A stretch of DNA of 64,000 bases from Chloroflexota bacterium (GCA_016235445.1 JACRLB010000021.1:1-64000); one strand, 5' to 3'; counted from the stretch's first letter, positions 16,306 to 24,820 are shown. Notes: a model not told the origin generated them from the sequence alone. Program-made: numbers and translations.

Positions 16306-16922
16306 TGACCACGCACGGACAGGAAACCGAAGCCAAGTTTTATGTACGCGGCTTGAAAAAAATCGAATTGCGCCTCCTTGAATTGAAGGCGCAATTGATT
16401 CAGCCGCGCACGCACGAGATCAATTTCCGTTTTGATTCCGCGCAAAACGAGCTGAGAAAAAACAGCAAGGTTCTGCGTCTGCGGCAGGACACAAAGGCGC
16501 GGTTCACCTTCAAAGGCCCCAGCGAGGAGATGGAAGGCGGCGTGCTCACCCGTAAAGAGATCGAGTTTGTAGTTGGGGATTTTGAGAGCGCGAAGCAATT
16601 TTTGGAAGCGCTGGGTTTTGAACCCGTTGTGTTTTACGAAAAATTCCGCGCGACATTTGAATTGAGCGGCGCTCACATCATGCTGGACGAATTGCCCTAC
16701 GGTGAATTCGTCGAGATCGAGGAGGAAGACGCCGAAAGCATCCAAAAGACCGCAGACCTGCTTGGGTTGGACTGGAATCAAATGGTGAAGGCGGGTTACC
16801 ACTCCCTGTTCGAGCGTGTGACAAAAAAATACAATCTCGAATCTGGAAATTTAAGTTTCAAGGCGCTGGAGTCAATTCACATTACGGCAGAAGACCTGAA
16901 AATAAATCCAGCCGATCAATAG
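16305..16922 (+). CDS. CYTH-domain protein (class IV cyclase/triphosphatase-like)
   Basis: 205 residues. The EXEXK signature is ETEAK (7-11), followed by basic tunnel residues in VLRLRQD and RFTFKGP, and acidic ELPYGEFVEIEE. CYTH enzymes are beta-tunnels that bind triphosphate with Mg; members are thiamine triphosphatase, inorganic triphosphatase or CyaB adenylate cyclase. Bacterial CyaB-like proteins of this length usually hydrolyse triphosphates, but activity is not decidable from sequence. TAATG overlap with the biotin carrier shows coupling. A metabolic link with the carboxylase is unexplained. Confidence 0.8.
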   Translation: MTTHGQETEAKFYVRGLKKIELRLLELKAQLIQPRTHEINFRFDSAQNELRKNSKVLRLRQDTKARFTFKGPSEEMEGGVLTRKEIEFVVGDFESAKQFLEALGFEPVVFYEKFRATFELSGAHIMLDELPYGEFVEIEEEDAESIQKTADLLGLDWNQMVKAGYHSLFERVTKKYNLESGNLSFKALESIHITAEDLKINPADQ

Positions 16923-17039
16923 ATTTCTGCATCGCGACATTCATGTTGCTTTTACCTAAAAAGCAAGATAAATCTTGAGGTACAGATGGGTGTGGAATAT
17001 TTTTTTGGCACTCCGCGTGGGATAAATCTCTGATTGCCT

Positions 17040-17058
17040 CGCAAGTCGGAGACTTGCG
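17040..17058. repeat. CGCAAGTC hairpin
   Basis: CGCAAGTC (17040-17047) and GACTTGCG (17051-17058) form an 8-bp stem with a 3-base loop in the 220-base gap before the methyltransferase gene. No T-run follows. Confidence 0.55.
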
Positions 17059-17102
17059 CCACATTTCCGAAACTTTAGACCACACCTGTACAGATACCCT
17101 GC

Positions 17103-17130
17103 TTGACATTGCCACGTGGAGTACTATACT
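17103..17130 (+). promoter_or_regulatory. Consensus promoter of the methyltransferase operon
   Basis: TTGACA (17103-17108), a 16-base spacer and TATACT (17125-17130) is close to sigma-70 consensus. The start site would fall near 17137, immediately before the ATG at 17146, giving a very short leader that overlaps the AGGAGG at 17136. Confidence 0.7.
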
Positions 17131-17145
17131 AAGGCAGGAGGCAAT

Positions 17146-17910
17146 ATGCAACTCAAAGGCTTGGACGAGCTTAACAGGCGTATCCCTGAACTGAATTCAA
17201 CGGGTGGAAAAGTAAAATTTGCGCTTCGCTTTTTGGCGGTTGCCGCCATCGTTACAACCTACTTCATCCTCACCGACCAGATTCCCACCTGGACTCTCGA
17301 CAGCCAGATCGTGATCGTTGCGATTGGATTCCTGTTCATCAGCCGCTTCTTTACACAGAAAAAAATCCTTCTCGAAAAATATGGCGACGAAGCCTACCGC
17401 CATGCCATTTGGTGTTACGCAGTTCCAGGGCTTGCCATGCTAATCTCCGCAGTTGCGCACATCGGGTACATGAACGGGCCTGCATTCACACAGCCGACCC
17501 TCACAACCATCTTTTCCGTTTTGGGCTGGTTCTGCCTTGCCATCGGCATCCCCCTATGGATTCGCTCTGCGCTGGCCTTTGGGTTCGACAATCTGTCCAT
17601 GCTGTATGTCTATTTCCCCCAGGAAGGTCTAATCGTCAGATCGAGCATTTACAACGTTCTTCGTCATCCCGTTTACGCTGGCATCCTCCGCGTGGGTTTT
17701 GGGCTGGCATTTCTCAACATGGGCATCTACGCGATTACTTTTTCATTTCTTATGCCGCTTGGATTCTTCGGCTGGGTTCGGCTTGTGGAGGAAAAGGAAT
17801 TGCTCGAACGCATCCCAAATTATGCCGAGTATCGAAAGCACGTCCCTGCCTTTTGGCCGCGATTGAGTAACTTAGGAGTCTTCTTCAAATTTTTGCTTAC
17901 AGGAGGATAA
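17146..17910 (+). CDS. Isoprenylcysteine/phospholipid methyltransferase-like membrane protein
   Basis: 254 residues with about five membrane helices. The C-terminal ICMT/PEMT signature is clear: YNVLRHPVYAGILRVGFG binds S-adenosylmethionine and EEKELLERIPNYAEYRKHVPAFWP closes the site. Such enzymes methylate small hydrophobic or lipid substrates at the membrane. ATG 17146 with AGGAGG 4 bases upstream is preferred to the in-frame ATG at 17116, which lies inside the promoter. It heads a three-gene run with an F420-type reductase and a saccharopine-dehydrogenase-like protein, spaced 4 bases or overlapping. Confidence 0.8.
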   Translation: MQLKGLDELNRRIPELNSTGGKVKFALRFLAVAAIVTTYFILTDQIPTWTLDSQIVIVAIGFLFISRFFTQKKILLEKYGDEAYRHAIWCYAVPGLAMLISAVAHIGYMNGPAFTQPTLTTIFSVLGWFCLAIGIPLWIRSALAFGFDNLSMLYVYFPQEGLIVRSSIYNVLRHPVYAGILRVGFGLAFLNMGIYAITFSFLMPLGFFGWVRLVEEKELLERIPNYAEYRKHVPAFWPRLSNLGVFFKFLLTGG

Positions 17911-17914
17911 TCCC

Positions 17915-18397
17915 TTGACCGCACTCGACAAACGCCCCGGTGCATTTCTGAAATTCTTTTTCAAAGTTCCCGTCTGGATGTATAAAATTGGATTCGGCGG
18001 CTTTGAAAAATTAATCGGCGCACAGTGGATGCTCGTCACACACATGGGCCGCAAATCGGGGAAACAATACGATTCGATGGTGGATGTGATGGATTACGAC
18101 AAAGCCACCGACACCTATTACATCGAAGCCGCCTACGGCACACGCGCCGACTGGGTTCGCAACATTCAGGCCAGCCCCAACTTTGCCGCGCGGGTCGGCA
18201 GGCGAAAATTCACTGCACGCGCAATGCCGCTTTCCAATGAAAACACCGCCGACATGCTCGTCAAGTTCTATCGCGCAAAGCCCGCCTACACCCGCTCGGT
18301 CATGGCAATGGTCGGGATAAAATTCAACGGCGAAGAAGACCTGCGCGCTCTTGCGCCAAAGTTAATGCTGCTGGCTGTCCACCCGGAGTCCAAATGA
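17915..18397 (+). CDS. Deazaflavin (F420)-dependent nitroreductase-family protein
   Basis: 160 residues of the DDN/DUF385 split-barrel family. Visible are KLIGAQWMLVTHMGRKSGKQY, in which the TxGRKSG motif contacts the F420/flavin phosphate, YYIEAAYG and the ADWVRNIQASPNFAARVGRRKF block. Family members reduce substrates with F420H2 or bind flavins. The start is TTG at 17915 with AGGAGG 8 bases upstream. It overlaps the next gene by 4 bases (ATGA). Several Chloroflexota make F420; no F420 biosynthesis gene is visible in this window. Confidence 0.8.
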   Translation: MTALDKRPGAFLKFFFKVPVWMYKIGFGGFEKLIGAQWMLVTHMGRKSGKQYDSMVDVMDYDKATDTYYIEAAYGTRADWVRNIQASPNFAARVGRRKFTARAMPLSNENTADMLVKFYRAKPAYTRSVMAMVGIKFNGEEDLRALAPKLMLLAVHPESK

Positions 18398-19482
18398 AAA
18401 CCATTTTGATTCTCGGCGGCTATGGCTATACCGGGAAACTGCTCGTCAAACACCTGCTCGCTCAAACCGATTTTGAAATCATCATCTCTGGCCGTAATTT
18501 GGAAAAGGCGCAGGCATTCACTGCCAAAATGAATGATCCGCGCCTGAAAGCATTACGCGTTGATGCGGCTGATCCCAACTCCCTGCGCCCCGCGCTTCAA
18601 AACGTGGACCTGTGTCTGGTCGCTGCTCCTGTGACATCTCTCAACCCTGAGAGAGTTGTCCGCGCGTGCATCGAAGCAAATGTGGATTATCTCGACGTTC
18701 AATATTCCACAGCAAAGATCGGCATCCTAAAATCACTGGCCGACGAGATCAAGCAGAAGAACCTGTGCTTCGTCACCGAGGCTGGATATCACCCCGGCCT
18801 CCCGTCTGCGCTTATCCGCTACACCGCCTCAAAAATGGACAGCGTCGAATCAGCGGTGACTGCTGGCTATCTCAACATGGGCGGCAACCTACCGTACACC
18901 GACGCTGTGGACGAACTCATGGAAGGCTTCAAAGATTATCAGGCGCAGGTTTTCAAAAATGGCGCGTGGACAAAACCCAAATCATGGGATACACGTAAAT
19001 TCGATTTCGGCTCTGAACTCGGCAAACGCACCTGCTATTCGATGTTCTTTGAAGAGTTGCGCGGCTTGCCCGAAATGTACCCCTCACTTAAAAATACAGG
19101 CTTTTATATCTCAGGCTCAAACCTCATCACGGATGCGTTGATCACGCCCATTGTCATGATCGGTTTGAAAGTTGCGCCAAAGCGCAGCATTCGTCCGCTT
19201 GGGAGATTGATGTGGTGGGGCATGATGAATTTGTCGAAGCCGCCTTATCGAGTGGCGCTCAAAGCGGAAGCCAAAGGTAAATTAAACGGCAAGCAGGTTC
19301 AGGTCAATGCACGATGCGAGCACGAAGACGGCTATGAACTGACCGCGATTCCCGTTGTCGCTTTTCTCATGCAATACGAAAAAATCCGCCGTCCCGGCCT
19401 GCATTTAATGGGGCATCTCGCAGAGCCGAATCAGCTTTTCAAGGACATGCAAAACATGGGTGTGAAATTTATCGAAGAGTAA
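18394..19482 (+). CDS. Saccharopine-dehydrogenase-like NAD(P)-binding protein
   Basis: 362 residues. A Rossmann N-terminus ILILGGYGYTGKLLVKHLL carries the GxGxxG-type motif, followed by SGRNLEKAQAF and DAADPNSLRPAL. The middle holds VDYLDVQYSTAKIG and CFVTEAGYHPGLPSALIRY, as in trans-acting enoyl reductase/saccharopine-like families. True lysine-pathway saccharopine dehydrogenases are longer or fused; here the substrate is more likely a lipid or small carbonyl. The ATG overlaps the preceding stop by four bases, so the three genes form a translationally coupled unit. Confidence 0.8.
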   Translation: MKTILILGGYGYTGKLLVKHLLAQTDFEIIISGRNLEKAQAFTAKMNDPRLKALRVDAADPNSLRPALQNVDLCLVAAPVTSLNPERVVRACIEANVDYLDVQYSTAKIGILKSLADEIKQKNLCFVTEAGYHPGLPSALIRYTASKMDSVESAVTAGYLNMGGNLPYTDAVDELMEGFKDYQAQVFKNGAWTKPKSWDTRKFDFGSELGKRTCYSMFFEELRGLPEMYPSLKNTGFYISGSNLITDALITPIVMIGLKVAPKRSIRPLGRLMWWGMMNLSKPPYRVALKAEAKGKLNGKQVQVNARCEHEDGYELTAIPVVAFLMQYEKIRRPGLHLMGHLAEPNQLFKDMQNMGVKFIEE

Positions 19483-19495
19483 TTTTCATATGGAA

Positions 19496-19547
19496 CGTCC
19501 CGAAGGCTTTCTCGAAGACTTTGGCCGTTTTCCAAACCTTCGGGACG
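19496..19547. terminator. Hairpin between convergent operons
   Basis: CGTCCCGAAGG (19496-19506) pairs with CCTTCGGGACG (19537-19547), leaving a 30-base loop. A short T-rich tail (GTTGTTT) follows on plus. It separates the plus-strand dehydrogenase from minus-strand murI. Terminator function is likely but not canonical. Confidence 0.5.
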
Positions 19548-19578
19548 GTTGTTTCAACTAAAATGAAACACACCAACT

Positions 19579-20406
19579 TTATCGAAGAATAATTTCGAGG
19601 TCGTTGACCCAATTAACGGCTTGAACTTTCCCGCCCTCACCCAACAACTTCGGAAATAACATTTCCATCGCAGCAACATCACCGGATGTAAAAAACTCCG
19701 TGTTTCCAGTTTTCCCCGATTCATTGACCAGCCCACTTGCATCCAACAATCTCCGCACCTGACGCGACACCGCAGGCGCCGGGTCAATCACGCGCACCGC
19801 CTCCCCCACAATATTCTGAATCAACGGGATCACAAATGGATAATGAGTGCATCCGAGAACGACCGTGTCAATATTTTTTTCCAGCATCGGGGTAAGCGCA
19901 TCTTCCAAAATTGCGCGGGTCGTGTTTGACTCCAAATCCCCTTTTTCAATTTGACCGACCAGCCCCGGGCAGGTGTGTTGAAACAATTCAACGCCCGCGC
20001 CAAAGCGTTCCACCACAGAAGCATACAACGCGCCCTGAAATGTAGCAGGGGTCGCCAACACACCGACCCTGCCTGTCTTTGTCGTCTCTGCCGCAGGTTT
20101 GACGGCAGGCTCCATCCCCACAAAAGGAACATCGGAAAATCGTCCGCGCAAATATTTCAGCGCCGCCGCTGACGCGGTGTTACAGGCCACAACAATTAAT
20201 TTGGAATTTTGTTCGAGTAAAAAGCGCGTGATCCCCTCTGAAAAGCGTTGGATCTGTTCCATCGAACGCGGCCCATAAGGGACGTGTCCCTGATCGCCAA
20301 AGTAGATCACAGACTCGTTTGGCATTTGCGCTCGCATTGCACGCAGGACGGACAGTCCGCCTACGCCTGAGTCGAAAACTCCGATGGGAAAAATGGAGGA
20401 TGACAT
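19579..20406 (-). CDS. murI: Glutamate racemase
   Basis: 275 residues. It interconverts L- and D-glutamate for peptidoglycan. The motifs IGVFDSGVGGLSVLRAM, VVACNTASAAALKYL with catalytic Cys, and TVVLGCTHYPFV with the second catalytic Cys are all present. I start at ATG 20406 (MSSSIFPIGVFDSG). A further in-frame TTG at 20439 would add eleven residues translated from an intergenic AATTACC repeat, unlikely to be protein. No strong Shine-Dalgarno sequence is seen. It follows the GATase hydrolase gene by 33 bases. Confidence 0.93.
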   Translation of the reverse strand: MSSSIFPIGVFDSGVGGLSVLRAMRAQMPNESVIYFGDQGHVPYGPRSMEQIQRFSEGITRFLLEQNSKLIVVACNTASAAALKYLRGRFSDVPFVGMEPAVKPAAETTKTGRVGVLATPATFQGALYASVVERFGAGVELFQHTCPGLVGQIEKGDLESNTTRAILEDALTPMLEKNIDTVVLGCTHYPFVIPLIQNIVGEAVRVIDPAPAVSRQVRRLLDASGLVNESGKTGNTEFFTSGDVAAMEMLFPKLLGEGGKVQAVNWVNDLEIILR

Positions 20407-20443
20407 GTAATTGGTAATTGGTAAATTACGAATTACCAATTAC
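20407..20443. repeat. GTAATTGGTAATT inverted repeat
   Basis: GTAATTGGTAATT (20407-20419) pairs with AATTACCAATTAC (20431-20443) across 11 bases. It fills the gap between two minus-strand genes and touches the stop of the upstream one. It resembles the other short-word runs of the window. Confidence 0.7.
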
Positions 20444-21156
20444 TTATTTCCCGCATCTACAAATGATTTAAACAATCTCTGCATGGCAGGCTGGTCTGTC
20501 AGCCATTCAGGGTGCCATTGAACCGCCACGGCATAAGGATGATCGGGAATTTCCACGATTTCAACCAGACCATCGGGCGCATGACCCGCGACACGCAAAC
20601 CTGGCGCAATATCTTTCAGGCCTTGATGATGCAAACTGTTGACATTGAGCAGGGTCTCGCCAAAAATCTCGGCGGAACGCGTGGTCTCATCCACGTTTAC
20701 GGGGTGGACGAGGGTCTGGCGCAAGTCACCGGGGTAGGCGTGGTCCAGCGCGCCTTTCAATTGATCGTAGATGTGAGTGTAAAGCGTGCCGCCCATTGCG
20801 ACGTTCATCACCTGTGCGCCGCGGCAGATTCCTAAAATCGGTTTGCCATCGTGGACGGCGGAGCGCATTAAACTGATCTCGGTAAAATCCCGCTTTTCGT
20901 CCACCTCACCAATTCTCGGGTGGGGTGATCCGTTGAAATGTTCCTTGGCTACGTCCCCGCCGCCAGAGAAGAGAATGCCTGAGAGGCGGGAATACAAATC
21001 GAGGAAGTCTTCTTCAGCCAAAATTTCTGGGATCAAAATAGGCAACCCGCCCGCCTGCACGATGGCATTGATGTACGAATGTTGAAGCGCAGTCAGCGGA
21101 TGGCCGTCTGCATCTTTGCCGTTGCGGGTTGTGATACCGATCAATGGTTTTGCCAT
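20440..21156 (-). CDS. Gamma-glutamyl-gamma-aminobutyrate hydrolase family (class I GATase)
   Basis: 238 residues of the peptidase C26/PuuD-like family. The nucleophile elbow is GICRGAQVMNVAMGGTLYTHI; the catalytic His-Glu is in QWHPEW. The start MAKPLIGITTRNGKDADGHP is typical. PuuD splits gamma-glutamyl-GABA in putrescine breakdown, but other Puu genes are absent, so it may cleave another gamma-glutamyl compound. Nearness to murI suggests glutamate-linked metabolism but the association may be incidental. It lies downstream of rplS, separated by a terminator. Confidence 0.85.
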   Translation of the reverse strand: MAKPLIGITTRNGKDADGHPLTALQHSYINAIVQAGGLPILIPEILAEEDFLDLYSRLSGILFSGGGDVAKEHFNGSPHPRIGEVDEKRDFTEISLMRSAVHDGKPILGICRGAQVMNVAMGGTLYTHIYDQLKGALDHAYPGDLRQTLVHPVNVDETTRSAEIFGETLLNVNSLHHQGLKDIAPGLRVAGHAPDGLVEIVEIPDHPYAVAVQWHPEWLTDQPAMQRLFKSFVDAGNK

Positions 21157-21172
21157 GGCATCTCCAAAACAA

Positions 21173-21209
21173 AAAGACCCTAAAGGCCTTGAAGACCTTT
21201 AGGGTCTTT
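21173..21209 (-). terminator. rplS terminator
   Basis: Arms around AAAGACCCTAAAGG and CCTTTAGGGTCTTT form a long stem with a tiny loop. On the minus strand it is followed by TTTTTGTTTTGG. The CTAAAGG/CCTTTAG words are shared with the nested palindrome at 8205-8267. Confidence 0.75.
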
Positions 21210-21230
21210 CTAAGAACCCTGCTTCGAAAA

Positions 21231-21578
21231 TTAGTCGAACTTCTGCTTGAGGCGCGCGCTTTTGCCTGTGCGGTCGCGCATGAAGTACAACTGTGCGCGG
21301 CGGACTTTGCCGTGGCGTTCGACAACGATCTTATCTATGCGCGGGGAGCGCAGGAGAAAAGTACGTTCCACGCCGACGCCGTTGGAGGCCATGCGGCGGA
21401 CTGTGACATTGGAGTCGTTGCCGCTCTTGCGCAATCGAATCACGATGCCCTTGAATTCCTGGATGCGCTCGCGTTCGCCTTCTTTGATCTTGACGTGTAC
21501 GCTGACTGTATCACCTGAGCTTAATTGTGGGATTTTTTCGTTAACTTTGGCCTCGACGGCCTTTATAAGGTCTGCCAT
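21231..21578 (-). CDS. rplS: 50S ribosomal protein L19
   Basis: 115 residues, normal length. Conserved features are [84 protein letters not shown]19 sits at the interface of the two ribosomal subunits. AAGGAAG lies upstream on the minus strand. The usual trmD/rimM/rpsP partners are not adjacent, so L19 is separated from its common operon here. Confidence 0.97.
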   Translation of the reverse strand: MADLIKAVEAKVNEKIPQLSSGDTVSVHVKIKEGERERIQEFKGIVIRLRKSGNDSNVTVRRMASNGVGVERTFLLRSPRIDKIVVERHGKVRRAQLYFMRDRTGKSARLKQKFD

Positions 21579-21663
21579 TTCCGTTCTTCCTTACTTATGA
21601 TGTAGTTTCCAAAATTCGCGACTGCGGATTATAGCACGCATTTTTTTATATCACAAGGAACCT

Positions 21664-22908
21664 TCAAGAGTATTTTCTAACCGCCAGCACTGCGTTATGG
21701 CCGCCAAAACCAAAGGCGTTGCTGATTGCCAGCGAAACATCGGCCTCACGCGCCTTGTTTGGGATGTAATCCAAATCACATTCTGGGTCTGGCGTTTCGT
21801 AATGGATGGTCGGCGGCAGAATGCCCTCCCGCACAGCCTGCACGCAGAAGATGGCTTCCAATGCGCCTGTCGCGCCCATCATGTGCCCCGTCATGGATTT
21901 GGTTGAAGAAATGGGAAGTTGATGGGCTCGTTCGCCAAAAGCGGCTTTCACGGCGCGGGTTTCAGCCTGATCGTTCAAAGCTGTCCCTGTGCCGTGCGCG
22001 TTGATGTAGCCAACATCTTCAATATTTGCCTTCGCAGAGGATAAAGCCATCAGCATGGCGGCCGCGCCGCCTGCGCCATGTTCATGCGGCGCAGTGACGT
22101 GATACGCGTCTGCCGTTGCGCCGTAGCCTGCCAGCTCTGCGAAAATATTCGCGCCGCGCGCCTTCGCATCCGACTCGCGTTCGAGGACGAGTACAGCCGC
22201 GCCCTCACCCATCACCAGACCGTCACGGTTTTTATCGAAAGGCTGGGGCGTCATCGAGTAATTGTCATTCCTGCGCGACATCGCGCCCACACGGTCAAAC
22301 GCCGCCACCCCCGTGGATGTGATCGTCGCCTCAGAAGCGCCAGCAAGCGCGGCATCGATCATGCCCGTCCTCAGCATCATCAAAGCCGTGCCGATGCCGT
22401 CTGAACCTGAAGCGCAGGCGGAAGCCACAGAAAAGCACGGGCCCTTGATCCCAAACTCGATTGCCGCCATGCCCGCGCCGCCGTTTGCCATCAGCATGGG
22501 AATCAAAAACGGGCTGACACGCTTCGGCCCTTCCTTGTAATTTATCAACGTCGCTTCCTGCAATGAATGCAACCCGCCAATTGCCGAGGAAATGATCACC
22601 CCGACCCTGCCGGCATTTTTCTCGGTGATCTCCAAGCCAGATTGAAGCAAAGCCTCTTTTGCCGCCACAATCGCGAATTGTTCAAAACGGTCACGCCGCC
22701 GCGCTTCCTTCGCATCCATAAATTCTTCGGGCTTGAAATTCTTCACCTCCGCGGCGATGTGAACCTGCAAAGCCGCCGCGCGGGAATCAAACAACGTAAT
22801 GGGGGCAACCCCTGAAACCCCTGCAATCAAGTTGTTCCACGTTCCCATCACATTCAAACCAAGAGGGTTCACTGTCCCCATTCCTGTAATAACAATGCGA
22901 TCCTGCAT
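21664..22908 (-). CDS. fabF: 3-oxoacyl-ACP synthase II
   Basis: 414 residues, standard KAS II. It elongates acyl-ACP with malonyl-ACP. The Cys-His-His triad is visible: ASACASG with catalytic Cys, INAHGTGTALND, and KSMTGHMMGATGALEA. Other signatures include VITGMGTVNPLG, FDKNRDGLVMGEGAAVLVLE and SNAFGFGGHNAV. GGAGGAG precedes the ATG. No acpP, fabD or fabG adjoins, so this is a stand-alone condensing enzyme and could alternatively serve a dedicated acyl pathway. Confidence 0.93.
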   Translation of the reverse strand: MQDRIVITGMGTVNPLGLNVMGTWNNLIAGVSGVAPITLFDSRAAALQVHIAAEVKNFKPEEFMDAKEARRRDRFEQFAIVAAKEALLQSGLEITEKNAGRVGVIISSAIGGLHSLQEATLINYKEGPKRVSPFLIPMLMANGGAGMAAIEFGIKGPCFSVASACASGSDGIGTALMMLRTGMIDAALAGASEATITSTGVAAFDRVGAMSRRNDNYSMTPQPFDKNRDGLVMGEGAAVLVLERESDAKARGANIFAELAGYGATADAYHVTAPHEHGAGGAAAMLMALSSAKANIEDVGYINAHGTGTALNDQAETRAVKAAFGERAHQLPISSTKSMTGHMMGATGALEAIFCVQAVREGILPPTIHYETPDPECDLDYIPNKAREADVSLAISNAFGFGGHNAVLAVRKYS

Positions 22909-22924
22909 TTCTCCTCCAGAGATA

Positions 22925-22951
22925 ATTTTAATAAAATAAATTGTAGTGCAA
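22925..22951 (-). promoter_or_regulatory. Possible fabF promoter
   Basis: On the minus strand TTGCAC (22951-22946), a 15-base spacer and TAAAAT (22930-22925) stand just before the GGAGGAG and start of fabF. The spacer is short, so this is tentative. The remaining upstream gap to moaE (to 23074) holds GC-rich palindromic debris and nothing else recognised. Confidence 0.3.
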
Positions 22952-23074
22952 TATTAAACACTTTGGGATAAAAATCGTCACGCGACGATTCGTCGCCTCA
23001 CGCTTCGCGCCCGCCCGAACCTGCTCGGCCACAAAAAGCATTTACCCACTTCCGATCAATGCGCGCCCTGTCAG

Positions 23075-23548
23075 TCACTCGCCAGGTTTGGGGATGTAAC
23101 TCCCCTCCACCCACTCTTCGCCGTTGGGGCCAATCTCTTTCTTCCACACGGGGACAATCTCCTTCAAGCGGTCGATGCCATATCGCGCGGCTTCAAATAC
23201 ACCCGTGTCACGGTGCGCGGCTGTGCAGGCGATCAAAACTGTCGGCGTCTTTGGGTATAGTTTCCCAATCCGTTGGACAATGGCAATCCCCTCGATGACG
23301 GGCCACTTCTCGCGAATCTCATCGGCCACCTGTTTCATCTTGGCTTCTGCCATGGGGATGTACGACTCGTATTCGAGAAATTCCGTCTCATGCGCGTCGC
23401 CGCGTTTGGTCACGCCGCGTACCATGCCTGTGAAGATCGCCGCCGCGCCTGTGCTCGTCAGTGTGATTTTCGCGAGCAGATCGTTCAAGTCAATTTCGGA
23501 TTCGGTGATGGAAAAGATGGTGGGAAGGTTGAAGATTGAAGGTTGCAT
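23075..23548 (-). CDS. moaE: Molybdopterin synthase catalytic subunit
   Basis: 157 residues. MoaE inserts sulfur from MoaD into cyclic pyranopterin monophosphate. Key regions are GAAAIFTGMVRGVTKRGD, LEYESYIPMAEAKMKQVADEI, AIVQRIGKLYP, CTAAHRDTGVFEAARYGIDRLKEIVPVWKKEIG with the active-site Lys residues. I start at ATG 23548 (MQPSIFNLPTIF); the longer frame upstream to 23686 overlaps moaD and encodes Pro/Ser-rich sequence unlike the family. No clear Shine-Dalgarno sequence; 61 bases separate it from moaD. Confidence 0.9.
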   Translation of the reverse strand: MQPSIFNLPTIFSITESEIDLNDLLAKITLTSTGAAAIFTGMVRGVTKRGDAHETEFLEYESYIPMAEAKMKQVADEIREKWPVIEGIAIVQRIGKLYPKTPTVLIACTAAHRDTGVFEAARYGIDRLKEIVPVWKKEIGPNGEEWVEGSYIPKPGE

Positions 23549-23609
23549 ATGAGAAGTTGAAGGGTTTGATCGCTCAAGCCAGCGCCGAGGATGGCGTTGG
23601 GAGCAGGGT

Positions 23610-23858
23610 TTATCCGCCAGAGACGGGTGGGAACATACCGATTTCGGCATTGGCCGGGACAACGGCTTCATCAAAGGCATATTCACGGTTGATTGTGATG
23701 AGAACTGATTTCATGGAATCTTTCAGGGCCGGGTAATCGGCTGAGAGTTTTTCCTTCAAGCCGTGTATGGTCATATCCGTGGAAATATCCATTTCCATAG
23801 ATTTTGTCCCTGCGCGGTCGCGGATGGTTGCAAAAAACAAAAGTTTAATATGATTCAT
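23610..23858 (-). CDS. moaD: Molybdopterin synthase sulfur carrier subunit
   Basis: 82 residues with ubiquitin-like fold: MNHIKLLFFATIRDRAGTKSM opens, ITINREYAFDEAVVPANAEIGMFPPVSGG closes. The C-terminal Gly-Gly, which is adenylated and thiocarboxylated, is immediately followed by TAA. ATG 23858 with AGGAAA upstream is preferred over an earlier in-frame start. It lies between a cupin gene and moaE on the same strand. Confidence 0.9.
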   Translation of the reverse strand: MNHIKLLFFATIRDRAGTKSMEMDISTDMTIHGLKEKLSADYPALKDSMKSVLITINREYAFDEAVVPANAEIGMFPPVSGG

Positions 23859-23862
23859 TTTC

Positions 23863-24234
23863 CTAAATCCAGACATCGTTTGGGGCCGTAAGATCATCGT
23901 TCACATCACCCGTGTTGACCGTGCCCGCAGGCTCAATCAACAGGATATGGCATTCGTTTTCAGCAACAGGTTTGTGCTCCATGCCTTTTGGAACAACAAA
24001 CATCTCGCCTTCGTCCAACGAGACCTTGCCATCGCGGAAGAGAATATCCAAATGACCTTTTACGACGATAAAGACTTCGTCTGTTTCAGGATGGTCATGC
24101 CAGACGAACTCTCCCTGCACTTTCGCCAATTTGAGATGATAGTCATTCAACTGAGCGATGATCTTCGGTGACCAATGCTCGGAGAATTTCGAGAGTTTCT
24201 CCTGAAGGTTGATTGAAGAGTAGTTCATTATCAT
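23863..24234 (-). CDS. Cupin-domain protein
   Basis: 123 residues forming one small beta-barrel. Cupin motif 1 is [18 protein letters not shown] with the His-His-Glu metal ligands, and motif 2 is [21 protein letters not shown]. The protein may bind a metal and a small ligand, but function is unknown. It lies within the molybdopterin gene run, 4 bases before moaD, so it is co-transcribed. The start could be ATG 24234 or ATG 24228; GGAAAAAAG fits the former. Confidence 0.8.
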   Translation of the reverse strand: MIMNYSSINLQEKLSKFSEHWSPKIIAQLNDYHLKLAKVQGEFVWHDHPETDEVFIVVKGHLDILFRDGKVSLDEGEMFVVPKGMEHKPVAENECHILLIEPAGTVNTGDVNDDLTAPNDVWI

Positions 24235-24343
24235 CTTTTTTCCATTAAGACCTAAAGAAAAAAAACCTCTGCCACAGATTGCGCTAATTTTCGCGAATTG
24301 GTTTTGAAATCCGCGTGAATTCGCGAAATTCGCGGCAAAATAT

Positions 24344-24820
24344 TTATTCGTTCACCACATCGCCGCTCATGCCACCATGTTTTTCCACGAGACGGATGTT
24401 CTGAATCTTCATCGTCTTTTCGGCGGCCTTGGCCATGTCATAGACGGTCAATGCGGCGACAGAGACGGCTGTCAACGCTTCCATTTCGACGCCTGTTTTG
24501 CCAGTCACTTTGACTGTGGCAGTGATGACAACCCCTGGCAGGGAATCATCGAGGGCGAGTTCCACATCAATCTTCGAGAGTGGCAGAGGATGACATAACG
24601 GAATCAGGTCCGAGGTCCGTTTTGAGGCGGTGATTCCTGCAATTTGGGCCACGGTCAACACATCGCCTTTTTTGATTTGCCCGGCGCGAATCAAATCCAA
24701 CGTTTCTTTTTTCATGTGAACTTCGCCGCGCGCAATGGCAGTTCGTTCAGTATCTGGCTTGTGACCCACGTCCACCATCCTGGCCTGACCGTGTTCATCA
24801 ATGTGAGTTAGTTTTGACAT
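24344..24820 (-). CDS. moaC: Cyclic pyranopterin monophosphate synthase
   Basis: 158 residues. MoaC converts the MoaA product to cyclic pyranopterin monophosphate. Conserved are [30 protein letters not shown] with catalytic His, [24 protein letters not shown] and the ending [17 protein letters not shown] 24820 is chosen over a TTG two codons earlier. A 100-base gap with a GCGAATT-type palindrome separates it from the cupin gene. moaA, mogA and moeA are not in the window. Confidence 0.93.
   Translation of the reverse strand: MSKLTHIDEHGQARMVDVGHKPDTERTAIARGEVHMKKETLDLIRAGQIKKGDVLTVAQIAGITASKRTSDLIPLCHPLPLSKIDVELALDDSLPGVVITATVKVTGKTGVEMEALTAVSVAALTVYDMAKAAEKTMKIQNIRLVEKHGGMSGDVVNE

Noticed and set aside
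20407-20439. Longer murI start at TTG 20439.
   Set aside because: The extra residues are translated from an intergenic AATTACC repeat.
23549-23686. Longer moaE start giving a 203-residue protein.
   Set aside because: The extension overlaps moaD and its Pro/Ser/Arg-rich sequence is unlike MoaE; ATG 23548 gives the normal N-terminus.
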